DNA of 64,000 nt from Tragulus kanchil. Taxonomy: Eukaryota > Chordata > Mammalia > Artiodactyla > Tragulidae. The notes beneath the pieces are model-generated. The model was not told the DNA's origin. It saw only the letters and a program-made list of their open reading frames with translations, and made no database searches. Shown here piece by piece: positions 25,301 to 33,371 of this stretch (position 1 is its first letter; each line of letters begins with the position of its first letter). The DNA lies in contig JAIOJX010000003.1 in assembly GCA_022376925.1 (NCBI GenBank), positions 33,986,874 through 34,050,873 on the forward strand. Reading direction: 5' to 3'. The position numbers and the translations under genes were made by a program.

Positions 25301-28300
25301 TAGTGATATATCAGACTTTTTATGGTATTTGTGATGTAGTTTAAAAATAAGTTCACATGCACAATGATTCTTATATTTGTTAGAGGCTTCTAGGTTGTAG
25401 TTACTACATGAACCATTTGTGGATTAATAAAAATTAAAATCTACAACCAGAGTCTTGAAATGCCTTTAAGATTATGACCTTGAGTATCAGTCATCATTTT
25501 AGTATAGACATGGAGACATAGTTCTTATAGTCAGTTCCTGGCCAGTAGTGAAGTCCCACTACTCAATCATGAGACATTGTTTCTGTTTTTTTTTTCTTTT
25601 AAATAAAGGAATTTACAGTCACTGGCTGACTTTAGAAGTAAATAACAATGTAAAGCAAATTATAAATTGCAATAGTAAATAGAGAAGTAAACCACAAAGC
25701 AAAAATAAGACAACCGTCTTCACTTGTATTTATTAATATGAGGTACTATAGCATTTCATTTTTTCTTCACAATTCATTAATGTTGCATATTCAAATGTTT
25801 TTAATTGTTTTAGGCTGCAGTTCATGGAGCTCGTTTCAAAGGGCAGGATTTAAAGTTGGCATGGAATAAACCAATAACTAGTATTTCAGCTGTTGAAACG
25901 GAAGAAGTTGAACCTGATGAAGAGGAAGTATGTTCTTTTTCCCACTTATTTTTACCATTAAATGTTTACATTTTTATATAAAATGTGATCTTATGACTTC
26001 GATTTTAACATAAAACTTTCATTCCTGAGCTATCTTCCAGGCAGGGGATACCAGATAAATGCAGACTTTAAATTTTACATATTAATGAGAACTGTGGATT
26101 GCTAATCCAAAAAAAATATATATATATATATATATATGAAAACCATACATATACTCAGTTTTTATTTGCTCTTAGAAGACAATAATTACTCATTAGATTT
26201 TTATCCACAGGAAGTCTTGTGATATTTTAAGTTTTAGAGTATACTACTCAGTTGTTTTATTGACATTTCAGGTTTTATTTTAATTCATATCATTTGAGTT
26301 CATTAGAGTGAATGCTTGCTATATGATAGATACTGTGGTAGGCACAAAAATGAATAAGACACGGTCCCTATCATCAAGGAGCATATAATCTGGAAAAGAG
26401 GGTGGTGGTAGACACACAAGAAACTAATTATAGTAAAATACAGATTGATATGCTGAATAAAGATTTGAACAATATGCTGTGGGAACACAGAGAAAGGAGT
26501 GATTGTTTCTTTCCAGAAGAATCTTGAAGGAGGTGGTAGCATTGTAGCTGAACAACAGGTGATAAAAAAGCTTTTCATAACCAAGAGCTGGGACTAAGAA
26601 TACAGTAGGGAGAGGCATTTTAATTGGCAGAGGCATAGGTGTGGAATAGTGCATGTTTTTTTGGGTAACAGCAGTTAGTTGATGGCTGAGAGGTAGGAGC
26701 ATAAAGACCCCTGAAGTGGGAAAGCCTTTTAAAACCAAAAACCTAAAAATAAGCAATTCCGTTTTATTTAATTATGAAATAAGCTGTAGGAAAAAGTCGA
26801 GGAAGTTAAGGAAAAAAGGTAAGGTGGGGAAACTGATTGGTTCCATGTTTTACCTTGATTAGATTTTCATAATGGCGCTTCCTTTTGTTTTAAGAGCATT
26901 CGAGGCTGTTATATACATTTCCATAGTCAAATGCAAGAATAAAATGTGTATTTTGAAACTCATATACATGATTTGTCATTTTATATTTTAGAAGTTGAAC
27001 CTGATGAAGAGGAAGTATGTTCTTTTTCCCACTTATTTTTACCATTAAATGTTTACATTTTTATATAAAATGTGATCTTATGACTTCGATTTTAACATAA
27101 AACTTTCATTCCTGAGCTATCTTCCAGGCAGGGGATACCAGATAAATGCAGACTTTAAATTTTACATATTAATGAGAACTGTGGATTGCTAATCCAAAAA
27201 AAATATATATATATATATATATGAAAACCATACATATACTCAGTTTTTATTTGCTCTTAGAAGACAATAATTACTCATTAGATTTTTATCCACAGGAAGT
27301 CTTGTGATATTTTAAGTTTTAGAGTATACTACTCAGTTGTTTTATTGACATTTCAGGTTTTATTTTAATTCATATCATTTGAGTTCATTAGAGTGAATGC
27401 TTGCTATATGATAGATACTGTGGTAGGCACAAAAATGAATAAGACACGGTCCCTATCATCAAGGAGCATATAATCTGGAAAAGAGGGTGGTGGTAGACAC
27501 ACAAGAAACTAATTATAGTAAAATACAGATTGATATGCTGAATAAAGATTTGAACAATATGCTGTGGGAACACAGAGAAAGGAGTGATTGTTTCTTTCCA
27601 GAAGAATCTTGAAGGAGGTGGTAGCATTGTAGCTGAACAACAGGTGATAAAAAAGCTTTTCATAACCAAGAGCTGGGACTAAGAATACAGTAGGGAGAGG
27701 CATTTTAATTGGCAGAGGCATAGGTGTGGAATAGTGCATGTTTTTTTGGGTAACAGCAGTTAGTTGATGGCTGAGAGGTAGGAGCATAAAGACCCCTGAA
27801 GTGGGAAAGCCTTTTAAAACCAAAAACCTAAAAATAAGCAATTCCGTTTTATTTAATTATGAAATAAGCTGTAGGAAAAAGTCGAGGAAGTTAAGGAAAA
27901 AAGGTAAGGTGGGGAAACTGATTGGTTCCATGTTTTACCTTGATTAGATTTTCATAATGGCGCTTCCTTTTGTTTTAAGAGCATTCGAGGCTGTTATATA
28001 CATTTCCATAGTCAAATGCAAGAATAAAATGTGTATTTTGAAACTCATATACATGATTTGTCATTTTATATTTTAGATTATACCTTTGTCCTTCCATGAG
28101 TTTGAATTGAATGGGGAGAAAAGCAGGAGAGCTCCTGGTATTAGGTATTTTGAAAAGTTTGAAAAGTAGTCTGAGAAACTTTTACGAAGGAAATGGGGAG
28201 AAGGAAAGACTATTGTCAAAGAAAAATAATTTGTTACATACAGAAGAAAAGAAATACAAATAATGATAAACTTTAATCAAGTTATTGGTTGCCTTAGTGT

Positions 28301-28724
28301 CAGAGGAGACTTACTGATGTTTTCTTGTAAAAAAGAAAAGATGTGGAGCAATGTTTTATAGGTATAGAAGATGGCATATTTTGTTAGAGACAGGAGAAGT
28401 GGCATGTACGAAGGCTTACTTTGATATTTAGTATCTGATGTAAGCAGTAGAATAGATAGCACTGAGAAACCTCTGAGCGGATGAAGGTTGCTTTTCTTTG
28501 TTTCTTGAACGTTCTAGCTTTAGAAATACCTTTGTCGCGACTCTGTTGAGAGTAATCAGTATTTAAAAGTGTCACCTTTTTTCTTTTCTTTTTTTTTTTT
28601 TTGGGTAAATTCCTAAATGCATTTTAACCTAAAGTTTCAGGAAGAGTCTTTGGTGGATGATTCATTACTTCAAGATGATGATGAAGAAGAAGAGGACAAT
28701 GAATCTCGTTCTTGGAGAAGATGA
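976..28724 (+). CDS. RBM26: RBM26-like RNA-binding protein, C-terminal part (8 exons)
   Basis: Eight exons, 976-1100, 1483-1557, 2426-2593, 6226-6330, 9763-9963, 14261-14347, 25814-25927 and 28635-28724, join in one frame to about 320 residues ending in a stop. In order they give a hydrophilic [21 protein letters not shown] stretch, a lysine/glutamate-rich coiled coil, an RGR-rich block, an RRM (beta-1 LEISAF, RNP1-like HAIITFKT) and an acidic tail ending SRSWRR. All internal junctions are GT/AG and phase 0. From family knowledge, RBM26 and its paralogue RBM27 are nuclear proteins with a CCCH finger and RRMs, linked to the PAXT nuclear RNA-decay connection through ZFC3H1 and MTR4. The amino end, CCCH finger and first RRM lie before this window. 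RBM27 is the main alternative; the acidic tail and coiled coil read as RBM26 from memory, not from an alignment. Confidence 0.88.
1483..1557 (+). CDS. RBM26: RBM26 exon b (coiled-coil)
   Basis: This 75-nt, phase 0-0 exon has a tttag acceptor and an aag|gtaaaa donor. It encodes 25 residues rich in K, E and Q ([20 protein letters not shown] and on), a continuous helix that extends exon a's charged end. An identical copy sits at 335-409, upstream of exon a and out of protein order. This copy is chosen because it follows exon a. Confidence 0.88.
2426..2593 (+). CDS. RBM26: RBM26 exon c (coiled-coil)
   Basis: The exon is 168 nt, phase 0-0, with a gccag acceptor and a cag|gtatta donor. The 56 residues begin [20 protein letters not shown] and end SIKTKTQ. 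Leucines and isoleucines at heptad-like spacing ([22 protein letters not shown]) continue the coiled coil. The last third ([10 protein letters not shown]) breaks the helix. Confidence 0.9.
3502..3716 (-). mobile_element. L1 3' end, 5'-truncated
   Basis: On the + strand it reads as a T-rich tract, then acagagcttgttgtttac and the atgtatgatcccagattagt block found in three other copies in the window. The copy at 53293-54227 continues into ORF2, which identifies the family as L1. The part from 3607 on recurs at 4699-4808. Confidence 0.75.
3818..4128 (+). mobile_element. CHR-like tRNA-derived SINE, long form (type 1)
   Basis: It begins gggcttccctggtggtcc, has a B-box-like GTTCGATCC at ~3877 and runs through a tRNA-unrelated body to aaagatggatgaaaata, a C-rich stretch and poly-A. 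The flanks share aaaaatgtatt (3802-3812 and 4124-4134), a target-site duplication. Short reading frames on both strands here are shadows of the element. Confidence 0.85.
4207..4499 (+). mobile_element. CHR-like SINE, long form (type 2)
   Basis: The head is gggcttccctggcggttc with ataaagagtccccc rather than the gtaaggacaccgcc of type 1. There is no C-rich stretch before the A tail. A perfect 10-bp target-site duplication, aaggttacac, lies at 4197-4206 and 4500-4509. Confidence 0.85.
4910..5221 (+). mobile_element. Duplicate copy of the SINE at 3818
   Basis: It is identical to 3818-4128 apart from an extra C in the C-rich tail, with the same flanks. It belongs to duplication 2 and is not a second insertion. 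Confidence 0.85.
5300..5592 (+). mobile_element. Duplicate copy of the SINE at 4207
   Basis: Same element and same target site as 4207-4499, carried by duplication 2. One A in an A run is T here (near 5511). Confidence 0.85.
6226..6330 (+). CDS. RBM26: RBM26 exon d
   Basis: The exon is 105 nt, phase 0-0, with a ttttctag acceptor and a gag|gtatgt donor. Its 35 residues ([20 protein letters not shown] to YTELQLE) form another amphipathic charged helix and end just before the RGR-rich exon. The 3.6-kb intron before it holds two CHR-type SINEs and an L1 tail, all within or next to one of the 1.1-kb duplications. Confidence 0.9.
7750..7891 (-). mobile_element. Short L1 3' end
   Basis: A T-rich start followed by the acagagttttgttgttta and atgtatgatcc blocks shared with the other L1 tails. 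Flanks repeat ttaaggagc (7741-7749 and 7892-7900). About 140 bp only, so strongly 5'-truncated. Confidence 0.8.
8057..8700 (+). mobile_element. Decayed L2 LINE fragment
   Basis: The stretch follows the L2 3' ORF region: 'tgtctcacatcctcagactc', 'aaaccagaaatctgggaatc' (KNLG-like), 'cctgattggtctccttccc' and 'tctccagcctcgtctctcc'. A 139-codon frame at 8278-8697 is an accident of this old element. Many indels show long neutral decay. Confidence 0.65.
8826..9020 (+). mobile_element. Bov-tA-type SINE
   Basis: It reads gctagtggtaaagagtctgc, then gttgggaagattctctggtg, then cagtccatggggttgtagag and gtcagacatgactgagcatg, all landmarks of ruminant Bov-tA/Bov-A2 elements. It is moderately diverged. Confidence 0.85.
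9122..9200 (+). mobile_element. L2 3' end fragment
   Basis: About 70 nt resembling the L2 tail: tgagtttcatgagaatgaag and ctcattaaatatttgtagaa. Short and diverged, so tentative. Confidence 0.45.
9763..9963 (+). CDS. RBM26: RBM26 exon e (RGR-rich segment and start of RRM)
   Basis: The exon is 201 nt, phase 0-0, with a cttctag acceptor and a gcg|gtactt donor. About the first 36 residues are an arginine-glycine tract (GRGRG and SRGRG repeats), a likely RNA-binding and arginine-methylation region. From residue ~46 the second RRM starts, with [20 protein letters not shown] giving beta-1 (RNP2-like LEISAF) and helix 1. Confidence 0.92.
10490..10645 (-). mobile_element. Bov-A2-type SINE fragment
   Basis: On the + strand it reads ggctcctctgtccgtgggat, tctccaggcaagactactgg and agtgggtttccatttccttc, the reverse complement of the Bov-A2 body. 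The left part is diverged. Confidence 0.75.
11368..13643. repeat. Direct duplication 3 (unit 1137 bp)
   Basis: 11368-12506 is repeated at 12505-13643 with no spacer and essentially no differences. It lies in RBM26 intron e-f and includes a MIR fragment in each copy. Confidence 0.95.
11735..11975 (+). mobile_element. MIR SINE (duplicate at 12872-13112)
   Basis: It resembles the MIR core: agatactattctgaatgctt, ctctgtgaggtaggttcctt, gaggttgagaaaatgaagca and ttaagtagtttgttcaggtt. The copy at 12872-13112 comes from duplication 3. Confidence 0.75.
13644..13763 (+). mobile_element. L1 3'-UTR fragment with poly-A tail
   Basis: It reads gatagagg-like sequence, then ttgattcactttgctgagca, acaagattgtagagcaatta and ctccaataaaaatt plus a long A run, the end of artiodactyl L1 3' UTRs. 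Imperfect flanking repeats aagaacagttca / aagaatagttca support retroposition. Confidence 0.7.
13857..14095 (-). mobile_element. Bov-A2-type SINE
   Basis: On the + strand: gtgctaagtcatttcagtcg, ggctcctctgtccatggggt, agtgggttgccatttcctga and accagggattgaaccctggt. A short GTGTGTGCGTGCGTG run marks its 3' tail. It sits 165 bp before RBM26 exon f. Confidence 0.85.
14261..14347 (+). CDS. RBM26: RBM26 exon f (middle of RRM)
   Basis: The exon is 87 nt, phase 0-0, with an atttaaag acceptor and a gca|gtaagt donor. The 29 residues run [20 protein letters not shown] to AEAEA. They cover beta-2, the RNP1-like strand beta-3 (HAIITFKT) and the start of helix 2. The first RNP1 aromatic position is not the usual one, so this RRM may bind RNA atypically. 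Confidence 0.92.
14541..14865 (-). mobile_element. CHR-like SINE, long form (type 1)
   Basis: It reads from a T run and (ATTT)n tail to gaccaccagggaagccc. The body carries the type-1 features ggcggtgtccttacccac and a G-rich (reverse of C-rich) tail. It lies in RBM26 intron f-g, inverted relative to the copy at 16031. Confidence 0.85.
14951..15087 (-). mobile_element. Short L1 3' end
   Basis: A T tract, then acagagttttgttgttcaca and ccagatcagtcatatgcata. The flanks share cccttctct (14941-14949 and 15088-15096). Same family and same strand as the tails at 3502, 7750 and 53293. Confidence 0.75.
16031..16363 (+). mobile_element. CHR-like SINE, long form (type 1)
   Basis: Full-length, with gtaaggacaccgccttgcag, a B-box GTTCGATCC and the C-rich tail. 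A 17-bp target-site duplication, with two mismatches, flanks it at 16015-16031 and 16364-16380. Its duplicate is at 17112-17444. Confidence 0.88.
17112..17444 (+). mobile_element. Duplicate copy of the SINE at 16031
   Basis: The same element with the same target-site mismatches, carried by duplication 4. It is not an independent insertion. Confidence 0.85.
18608..19899 (-). mobile_element. BovB (RTE) LINE, 5'-truncated, with a nested SINE
   Basis: On the + strand it runs from the 3' end (catcaggtggccaaagtatt, tgactactggaaaaac) into reverse transcriptase, where the minus strand encodes [18 protein letters not shown] with the YADD catalytic box. Similar 18-nt flanks (18590-18607 and 19900-19918) look like the target-site duplication. 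The frame is interrupted by a CHR-like SINE and by stops, so it is dead. Confidence 0.88.
19285..19624 (-). mobile_element. CHR-like SINE (type 1) nested in BovB
   Basis: A complete minus-strand element between two perfect copies of gaatgttgagtttt (19271-19284 and 19625-19638). The tail end has TTTTG and TTTA runs. Nesting shows this SINE family was active after the BovB landed. Confidence 0.9.
20655..20970 (-). mobile_element. BovB 3' end, short
   Basis: A (GTT)n tail at ~20658-20682, then actgtagcacgccaagcttc, tcaggtggccaaagtattgg and caatgaatattcagggttga, as in the longer BovB upstream. Only ~300 bp remain. Confidence 0.85.
21411..23609. repeat. Direct duplication 5 (offset ~1103-1110 bp)
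   Basis: 21411-22499 is repeated at 22514-23609, with a ~14-nt spacer. The CA microsatellite inside has the same length in both copies, which is hard to explain if the duplication were old. Confidence 0.93.
22140..22192. repeat. AT/CA microsatellite (duplicate at ~23250-23302)
   Basis: Mixed (TA)n and (CA)n tracts, including acacacacacacac. Length is the same in both copies of duplication 5. Confidence 0.8.
23650..24545 (+). mobile_element. Tigger1-like DNA transposon relic (pogo family)
   Basis: Decayed transposase sequence: tagtggtctggagagaagat (LVVWREDQ), ccagagcaaggatttttcac, cactgtagatgaaacagcct (VDETA, containing a catalytic Asp-region motif of the family) and aacaaagcctggatgacagc (NKAWMTA). 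Stops and deletions interrupt every frame. The leading part gcctctaagcgttcaagcgg matches the start of the transposase. Confidence 0.8.
25814..25927 (+). CDS. RBM26: RBM26 exon g (end of RRM and linker)
   Basis: The exon is 114 nt, phase 0-0, with a ttgttttag acceptor and a gaa|gtatgt donor. The 38 residues finish helix 2 and beta-4 ([19 protein letters not shown]), then enter an acidic linker ([12 protein letters not shown]). The preceding intron is 11.5 kb as assembled, but about 2.2 kb of that is duplicate sequence. The last 24 bases of the exon recur at 26991-27014. Confidence 0.92.
26108..26138. repeat. (AT)n microsatellite (duplicate at ~27196-27222)
   Basis: A run of alternating AT after an A tract. 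It is a dinucleotide shorter in the second copy of duplication 6. Confidence 0.85.
26290..26730 (+). mobile_element. Old interspersed repeat, family not assigned
   Basis: The sequence atagatactgtggtaggcac, aagacacggtccctatcatc and aaggagcatataatctgg is a very common ancient mammalian repeat motif; the rest (tgctgtgggaacacagag, ttgaaggaggtggtagcatt) fits the same consensus. The exact family cannot be named from memory. Duplicate at ~27375-27815. Confidence 0.5.
26991..27014 (+). pseudogene. Duplicate of the last 24 nt of RBM26 exon g
   Basis: The 24 exon bases and the gtatgt donor recur exactly, preceded by a chance tattttag that looks like an acceptor. It is the first piece of copy 2 of the 25904-28075 duplication, so it is not a microexon. 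If it were spliced in, it would add eight acidic residues in frame. Confidence 0.8.
28635..28724 (+). CDS. RBM26: RBM26 terminal coding exon h
   Basis: The acceptor is cctaaag before 28635. The exon encodes 29 residues, [20 protein letters not shown] to SRSWRR, and ends at TGA 28722-28724. The acidic run comes from a GAT/GAA-rich stretch. The poly-T tract upstream (from ~28577) provides the acceptor pyrimidines. The SRSWRR ending is the reason the gene is placed in the RBM26/27 family with confidence. Confidence 0.93.
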   Translation, partial: FQEESLVDDSLLQDDDEEEEDNESRSWRR

Positions 28725-29345
28725 TTTGACTGATCACTGATCTGGATATGATAGAACTCTACCTGTGTTTCATTAGTATTATCTAATGTACTTTTACATA
28801 TTTGTAAAAACAATTTTTGGTAAAATGTGATGAAGATGGATTTCACAAATAGACAAAAGAGAAGAAAACTACCTTCTGAATCCTGTATTTTGAAAGATTG
28901 ATGTTTGCGTTTTATTTCAGTAAGCAATTGGTAAAGACATCACACTAGAAACATATGCAATGTTTTTATTACATACTTCTACTGAACATTACAAAATTCT
29001 TTGAGTTCTTTGTAATTTAATGAATAGGTCTGAAGGCTTAATGACCAGTACTTGTTATAACTTAGAGGATTTTGTTTTACTCCAAATAAGGAATGGATTT
29101 GCATTTAAAATCTTAATGAATGTTTTCAAAAAATGAATAGATAACATAGTACTCTAACTAAAGTCTCCAAGTCATGTATTCATAATATTACATAGTAGTA
29201 TGCTTAGGCTTTACTATGTATTAGCCTTTTGTTGGACTTGTGTATGTATTTTACCATATGGGTTTTAATGATAACGGTGTATGACTGCTTTGCATTTGAG
29301 TCCTTATGCATTCAGATGTTAAAAATAAAGTGGAATGGTCTCTTG
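28725..29345 (+). other. RBM26: RBM26 proximal 3' UTR
   Basis: This AT-rich sequence without repeats follows the stop codon directly and runs to the first well-placed poly(A) signal. Its limit is inferred from that signal only. Further AATAAA hexamers at 29759-29764 and 41844-41849 leave room for longer isoforms. Confidence 0.65.
29324..29329 (+). terminator. Polyadenylation signal AATAAA of RBM26
   Basis: AATAAA about 600 nt after the stop, followed within ~20 nt by tggaatggtctcttg, a GT/T-containing stretch that could be the downstream element. A purine tract (AAAAG-type, 29345-29440) follows at once. Confidence 0.55.
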
Positions 29346-29440
29346 AAAAGAAAAGAAAAGAAAAAAAAAGCAATGACAAAAAAAAAGACAATGTTCCTTG
29401 ATTTAAAAAAAAGAAAAAAGAAAGAAAAGAAAAAGTTAAA
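29341..29440. repeat. A-rich (AAAAG)n-like purine tract
   Basis: About 100 nt of nearly pure A/G on the + strand (aaaagaaaagaaaaaaaaag and similar). It lies directly after the RBM26 poly(A) signal. It is either a simple repeat or the decayed tail of a retro-element; no body of such an element was seen next to it. Confidence 0.75.
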
Positions 29441-30434
29441 ATAAATAGACCATTCCAGATGGTGATCTACCCTTCCCCCCAGTTATCACAAAAGGAGCTA
29501 TAATCACTAACTTATTCTTAACAATAATAATAATAACGGTTACTGGTACCTTTACAATAATGTACAATCCATTGTTTAAAATTTATACCACTTCAGTTCG
29601 GTTTGATCCTATAAACTTTCAACGGATGTCTTAAAATCTAAAAGCAGGCTTCTTAGTTTGGAACCAGACTTCAAGTAGAGCTAACATTTGGTGAATAAGA
29701 AAACATCACATTACATTTTGGATGTATGAAAGAAAACTTGACCATTTGAAGATGTATGAATAAAGAAATGTACTATAGATACCACTTTAGGAAAGCACTG
29801 TTTGGTAAGTGTTCCAGTCTGATATTTTAAGTGTGCATTTCCTAGACTTGTATAAAAAAAAAAACTTTGAATTCAAACAATATTGTGACTTTTAAGTGGA
29901 CATCTCTGACAAGTGAACATGATCATTGAAAATTGATAACAGCAGTTCCAGGAAATAAATGCATTCTTTGTAGAATGGAGGGTGGGAGATTACATACTTA
30001 TCTTTTACAATTTATCCTTTTGGTTGCAAGTATTTCTGCCCCTCCCAAGATTACAGTGATTATGTTAAAAGTTACACACACACAAAAGCTACTTTCTTCC
30101 CATGCTGGGGTCCTCACAATCACAGCCTAATCACCACCATAGTTTTTTGCCAGTGCAGTAGTTCATGGATGCAGTTCCTCTTTTTCTTTCCTTCCTACAC
30201 TTAAAGTCGTATATATGTTCTCAATGGTAATTCTAGTTCATAGGAATGTTTTGGCTTGTAGTTGAGGCACCTCTTTATATTTAGAATTCTCAGTTTTTCT
30301 TTTGTCAAAATAGTGACTTTACTCAGAACTTCTTTACTATACTTAGAGCTATGATATATTTTTATGTAGTCTCTTGTATGTTGACTATGTGCTATTCTGA
30401 TTCATTAGGTAAGATTGTTTTCTTTTCTTTTTAG

Positions 30435-30493
30435 TAGTCGTGAAAGATGCCAAATTGGCAGAGGCTCACGTTTCTTCTCTTTACACCAAACAG
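30435..30493 (+). other. Candidate spliced exon downstream of RBM26
   Basis: A long pyrimidine tract and AG (tttcttttctttttag) precede 59 nt that end in cag|gtatta. The sequence stays open in two frames. Joined to RBM26 exon g it would hit TAG at once, so it cannot extend the protein. It would fit a 3'-UTR intron or a separate transcript. A duplicate lies at 31605-31663 within a 1.15-kb repeated segment. Confidence 0.35.
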
Positions 30494-30899
30494 GTATTAT
30501 AAAGAAAGAAAATCTTTAAAGGCCAGTTAACTCTCCATACTGATTTTTGGCTTTACAATTTGATTAATAAATTTTAGTGTGCTATTTTGTAATTATTGTA
30601 AAATTCCCTTATTATGTAAATGAAATTACATACTATTTATTTAAATCCATAAATAGCCAATCACATTCCCTAGTCTGAAATTCTGTAGTAACCTAAAATT
30701 AAAATGTTTTACACCACATTGTTTGAATGAATCAGAACACAAGTATATTTTGATTGAGACCTGAGGTATGGGGATTAAATATTAGCAACATTTATTAGGT
30801 TCATAATTATATTTTCATTATTATTAATATGATTTTAATTATAACTGTTAGTATTGAATTGCCGTTGGATTTTTAAAATGAATGAGTATGTTTATAAAT

Positions 30900-31075
30900 A
30901 GTAGAACCCTACATGTACTTTCACGTGTTCTCATTTAAAACTTAAGATACCCATTTTACAGATAAGGAAACTTAGACTAATAGAGATGGAATGGCTTGCC
31001 CAGAGTGATAGCCAGTAAATAGAAGGGTTAGATTTGCATGTAGGCATTCTGATTTCAGTGCCAACTTTAAAACAA
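30900..31075 (+). mobile_element. MIR SINE (duplicate at ~32070-32245)
   Basis: Core-like acccattttacagataagga, aacttagactaatagagatg and gcttgcccagagtgatagcc. It lies in a stretch otherwise free of young repeats. Confidence 0.75.
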
Positions 31076-31189
31076 ACACAAAGAACCTTTATGTTGCTAC
31101 CTCCTTCCTGATGATTGATTGGGCATGAGATTGTGTTTGCAGTAAATGTAGTAGTTGTTACACAGAATTACTAGTCTTGGTCATTAGCC

Positions 31190-31425
31190 AGTTCATAACT
31201 TAACCATCCCTTTTGATACAGCACTTTGTTCATATCTCTGTTATAGTACTTATGTTGTAATATAATTTATCTGGTTTATATGTCTGTCTTACCCACTAGA
31301 CTACAAGCTCCTCTAGGAGGGGGACCATGTCTTATTCATCTTTTTATCTCTAGTGATTATCATAAAACCTGGCTCATAGTGGACATTCAGTTGTTTGTGG
31401 GATGAATTAATGAATGAATGCATAT
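31190..31425 (+). mobile_element. L2 3' end (duplicate at ~32360-32595)
   Basis: The text actacaagctcctctaggag, ggaccatgtcttattcatc and ggctcatagtggacattcag followed by atgaattaatgaatgaatg is the L2 3' terminus. Confidence 0.7.
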
Positions 31426-33371
31426 TTAAATCTCCAATAATGGAGCGGCAATTACCTCCCTTGTTAATTCTTATCAATTTTCCAAAATCTCTCTTGAAGG
31501 TCTTCTCAATCATTGGGACAAACTTTATGTATTTTTTTTTCTCTTGTATGTTGACTATGTGCTATTCTGATTCATTAGGTAAGATTGTTTTCTTTTCTTT
31601 TTAGTAGTCGTGAAAGATGCCAAATTGGCAGAGGCTCACGTTTCTTCTCTTTACACCAAACAGGTATTATAAAGAAAGAAAATCTTTAAAGGCCAGTTAA
31701 CTCTCCATACTGATTTTTGGCTTTACAATTTGATTAATAAATTTTAGTGTGCTATTTTGTAATTATTGTAAAATTCCCTTATTATGTAAATGAAATTACA
31801 TACTATTTATTTAAATCCATAAATAGCCAATCACATTCCCTAGTCTGAAATTCTGTAGTAACCTAAAATTAAAATGTTTTACACCACATTGTTTGAATGA
31901 ATCAGAACACAAGTATATTTTGATTGAGACCTGAGGTATGGGGATTAAATATTAGCAACATTTATTAGGTTCATAATTATATTTTCATTATTATTAATAT
32001 GATTTTAATTATAACTGTTAGTATTGAATTGCCGTTGGATTTTTAAAATGAATGAGTATGTTTATAAATAGTAGAACCCTACATGTACTTTCACGTGTTC
32101 TCATTTAAAACTTAAGATACCCATTTTACAGATAAGGAAACTTAGACTAATAGAGATGGAATGGCTTGCCCAGAGTGATAGCCAGTAAATAGAAGGGTTA
32201 GATTTGCATGTAGGCATTCTGATTTCAGTGCCAACTTTAAAACAAACACAAAGAACCTTTATGTTGCTACCTCCTTCCTGATGATTGATTGGGCATGAGA
32301 TTGTGTTTGCAGTAAATGTAGTAGTTGTTACACAGAATTACTAGTCTTGGTCATTAGCCAGTTCATAACTTAACCATCCCTTTTGATACAGCACTTTGTT
32401 CATATCTCTGTTATAGTACTTATGTTGTAATATAATTTATCTGGTTTATATGTCTGTCTTACCCACTAGACTACAAGCTCCTCTAGGAGGGGGACCATGT
32501 CTTATTCATCTTTTTATCTCTAGTGATTATCATAAAACCTGGCTCATAGTGGACATTCAGTTGTTTGTGGGATGAATTAATGAATGAATGCATATTTAAA
32601 TCTCCAATAATGGAGCGGCAATTACCTCCCTTGTTAATTCTTATCAATTTTCCAAAAATCTCTCTTGAAGGTCTTCTCAATCATTGGGACCATCTTAGTC
32701 AACAATTGATACTGTTTTAAGTACTGCGCCAGTGGGGTTTATTACAGATACTGATGGAGGAATACACTCAGTCTTAGTGGAATTTCCGTAACAATTAGTA
32801 AGCTATTAAAATTTTGAAATGTTAAATGTTGTCTATTTCAGGAGTGAAATAGCCTTTTGGTTTTGGTCAGTGTGTAAGAATAGAAATGTCAGGAGCCACC
32901 AATCTAGTCCATCCCATTTTTTATATCCAAAGATGAGCCAGTGTAGAGTACTGGACAAATGTTAAGAGATTTAGCTTTTGGTCCCAAGCTCTGTACCTAA
33001 CTCTCTGGCCTTAGACAAGTCTCTTAACTTATCCAGGGTTGTTTCCTTGTCTGTAAAATGAAAGGGGTTGGACTAGATGATCTCTTAAGGTTCTTTCCAG
33101 CCATCTTTAGTTTCTGTGGCAGTATATTAGTGTTTGATCTAAAACAATTTAACCTATCTGTACCAGTTCTCCCTACCTGTTGTTGCAATTACTGTTTCCT
33201 ACTATCTTATCAGTGGAAACAGCTTAGATTTGGTTATGATAATCCACTCAGTATGTCTTAGTACAGTTTTGTAGAGTACTCCCAGATGTTTGCCTTGGCC
33301 GCACAAATTATGTGTAACCTAAACAGTATAGATTAACTTCTGGATTCACACTTTTTCTTCCTCCTTAAAAC

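Larger units (their letters stand above)
25904..28075. repeat. Direct duplication 6 (unit ~1086 bp)
   Basis: 25904-26990 is repeated at 26991-28075. It starts inside RBM26 exon g and cuts across the exon-intron border. An AT microsatellite is one unit shorter in copy 2. Confidence 0.95.
30370..32690. repeat. Direct duplication 7 (offset ~1170 bp)
   Basis: 30370-31519 is repeated at 31540-32690 after a 20-nt spacer. It duplicates the candidate exon, a MIR and an L2 fragment. One A-run differs. Confidence 0.93.
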
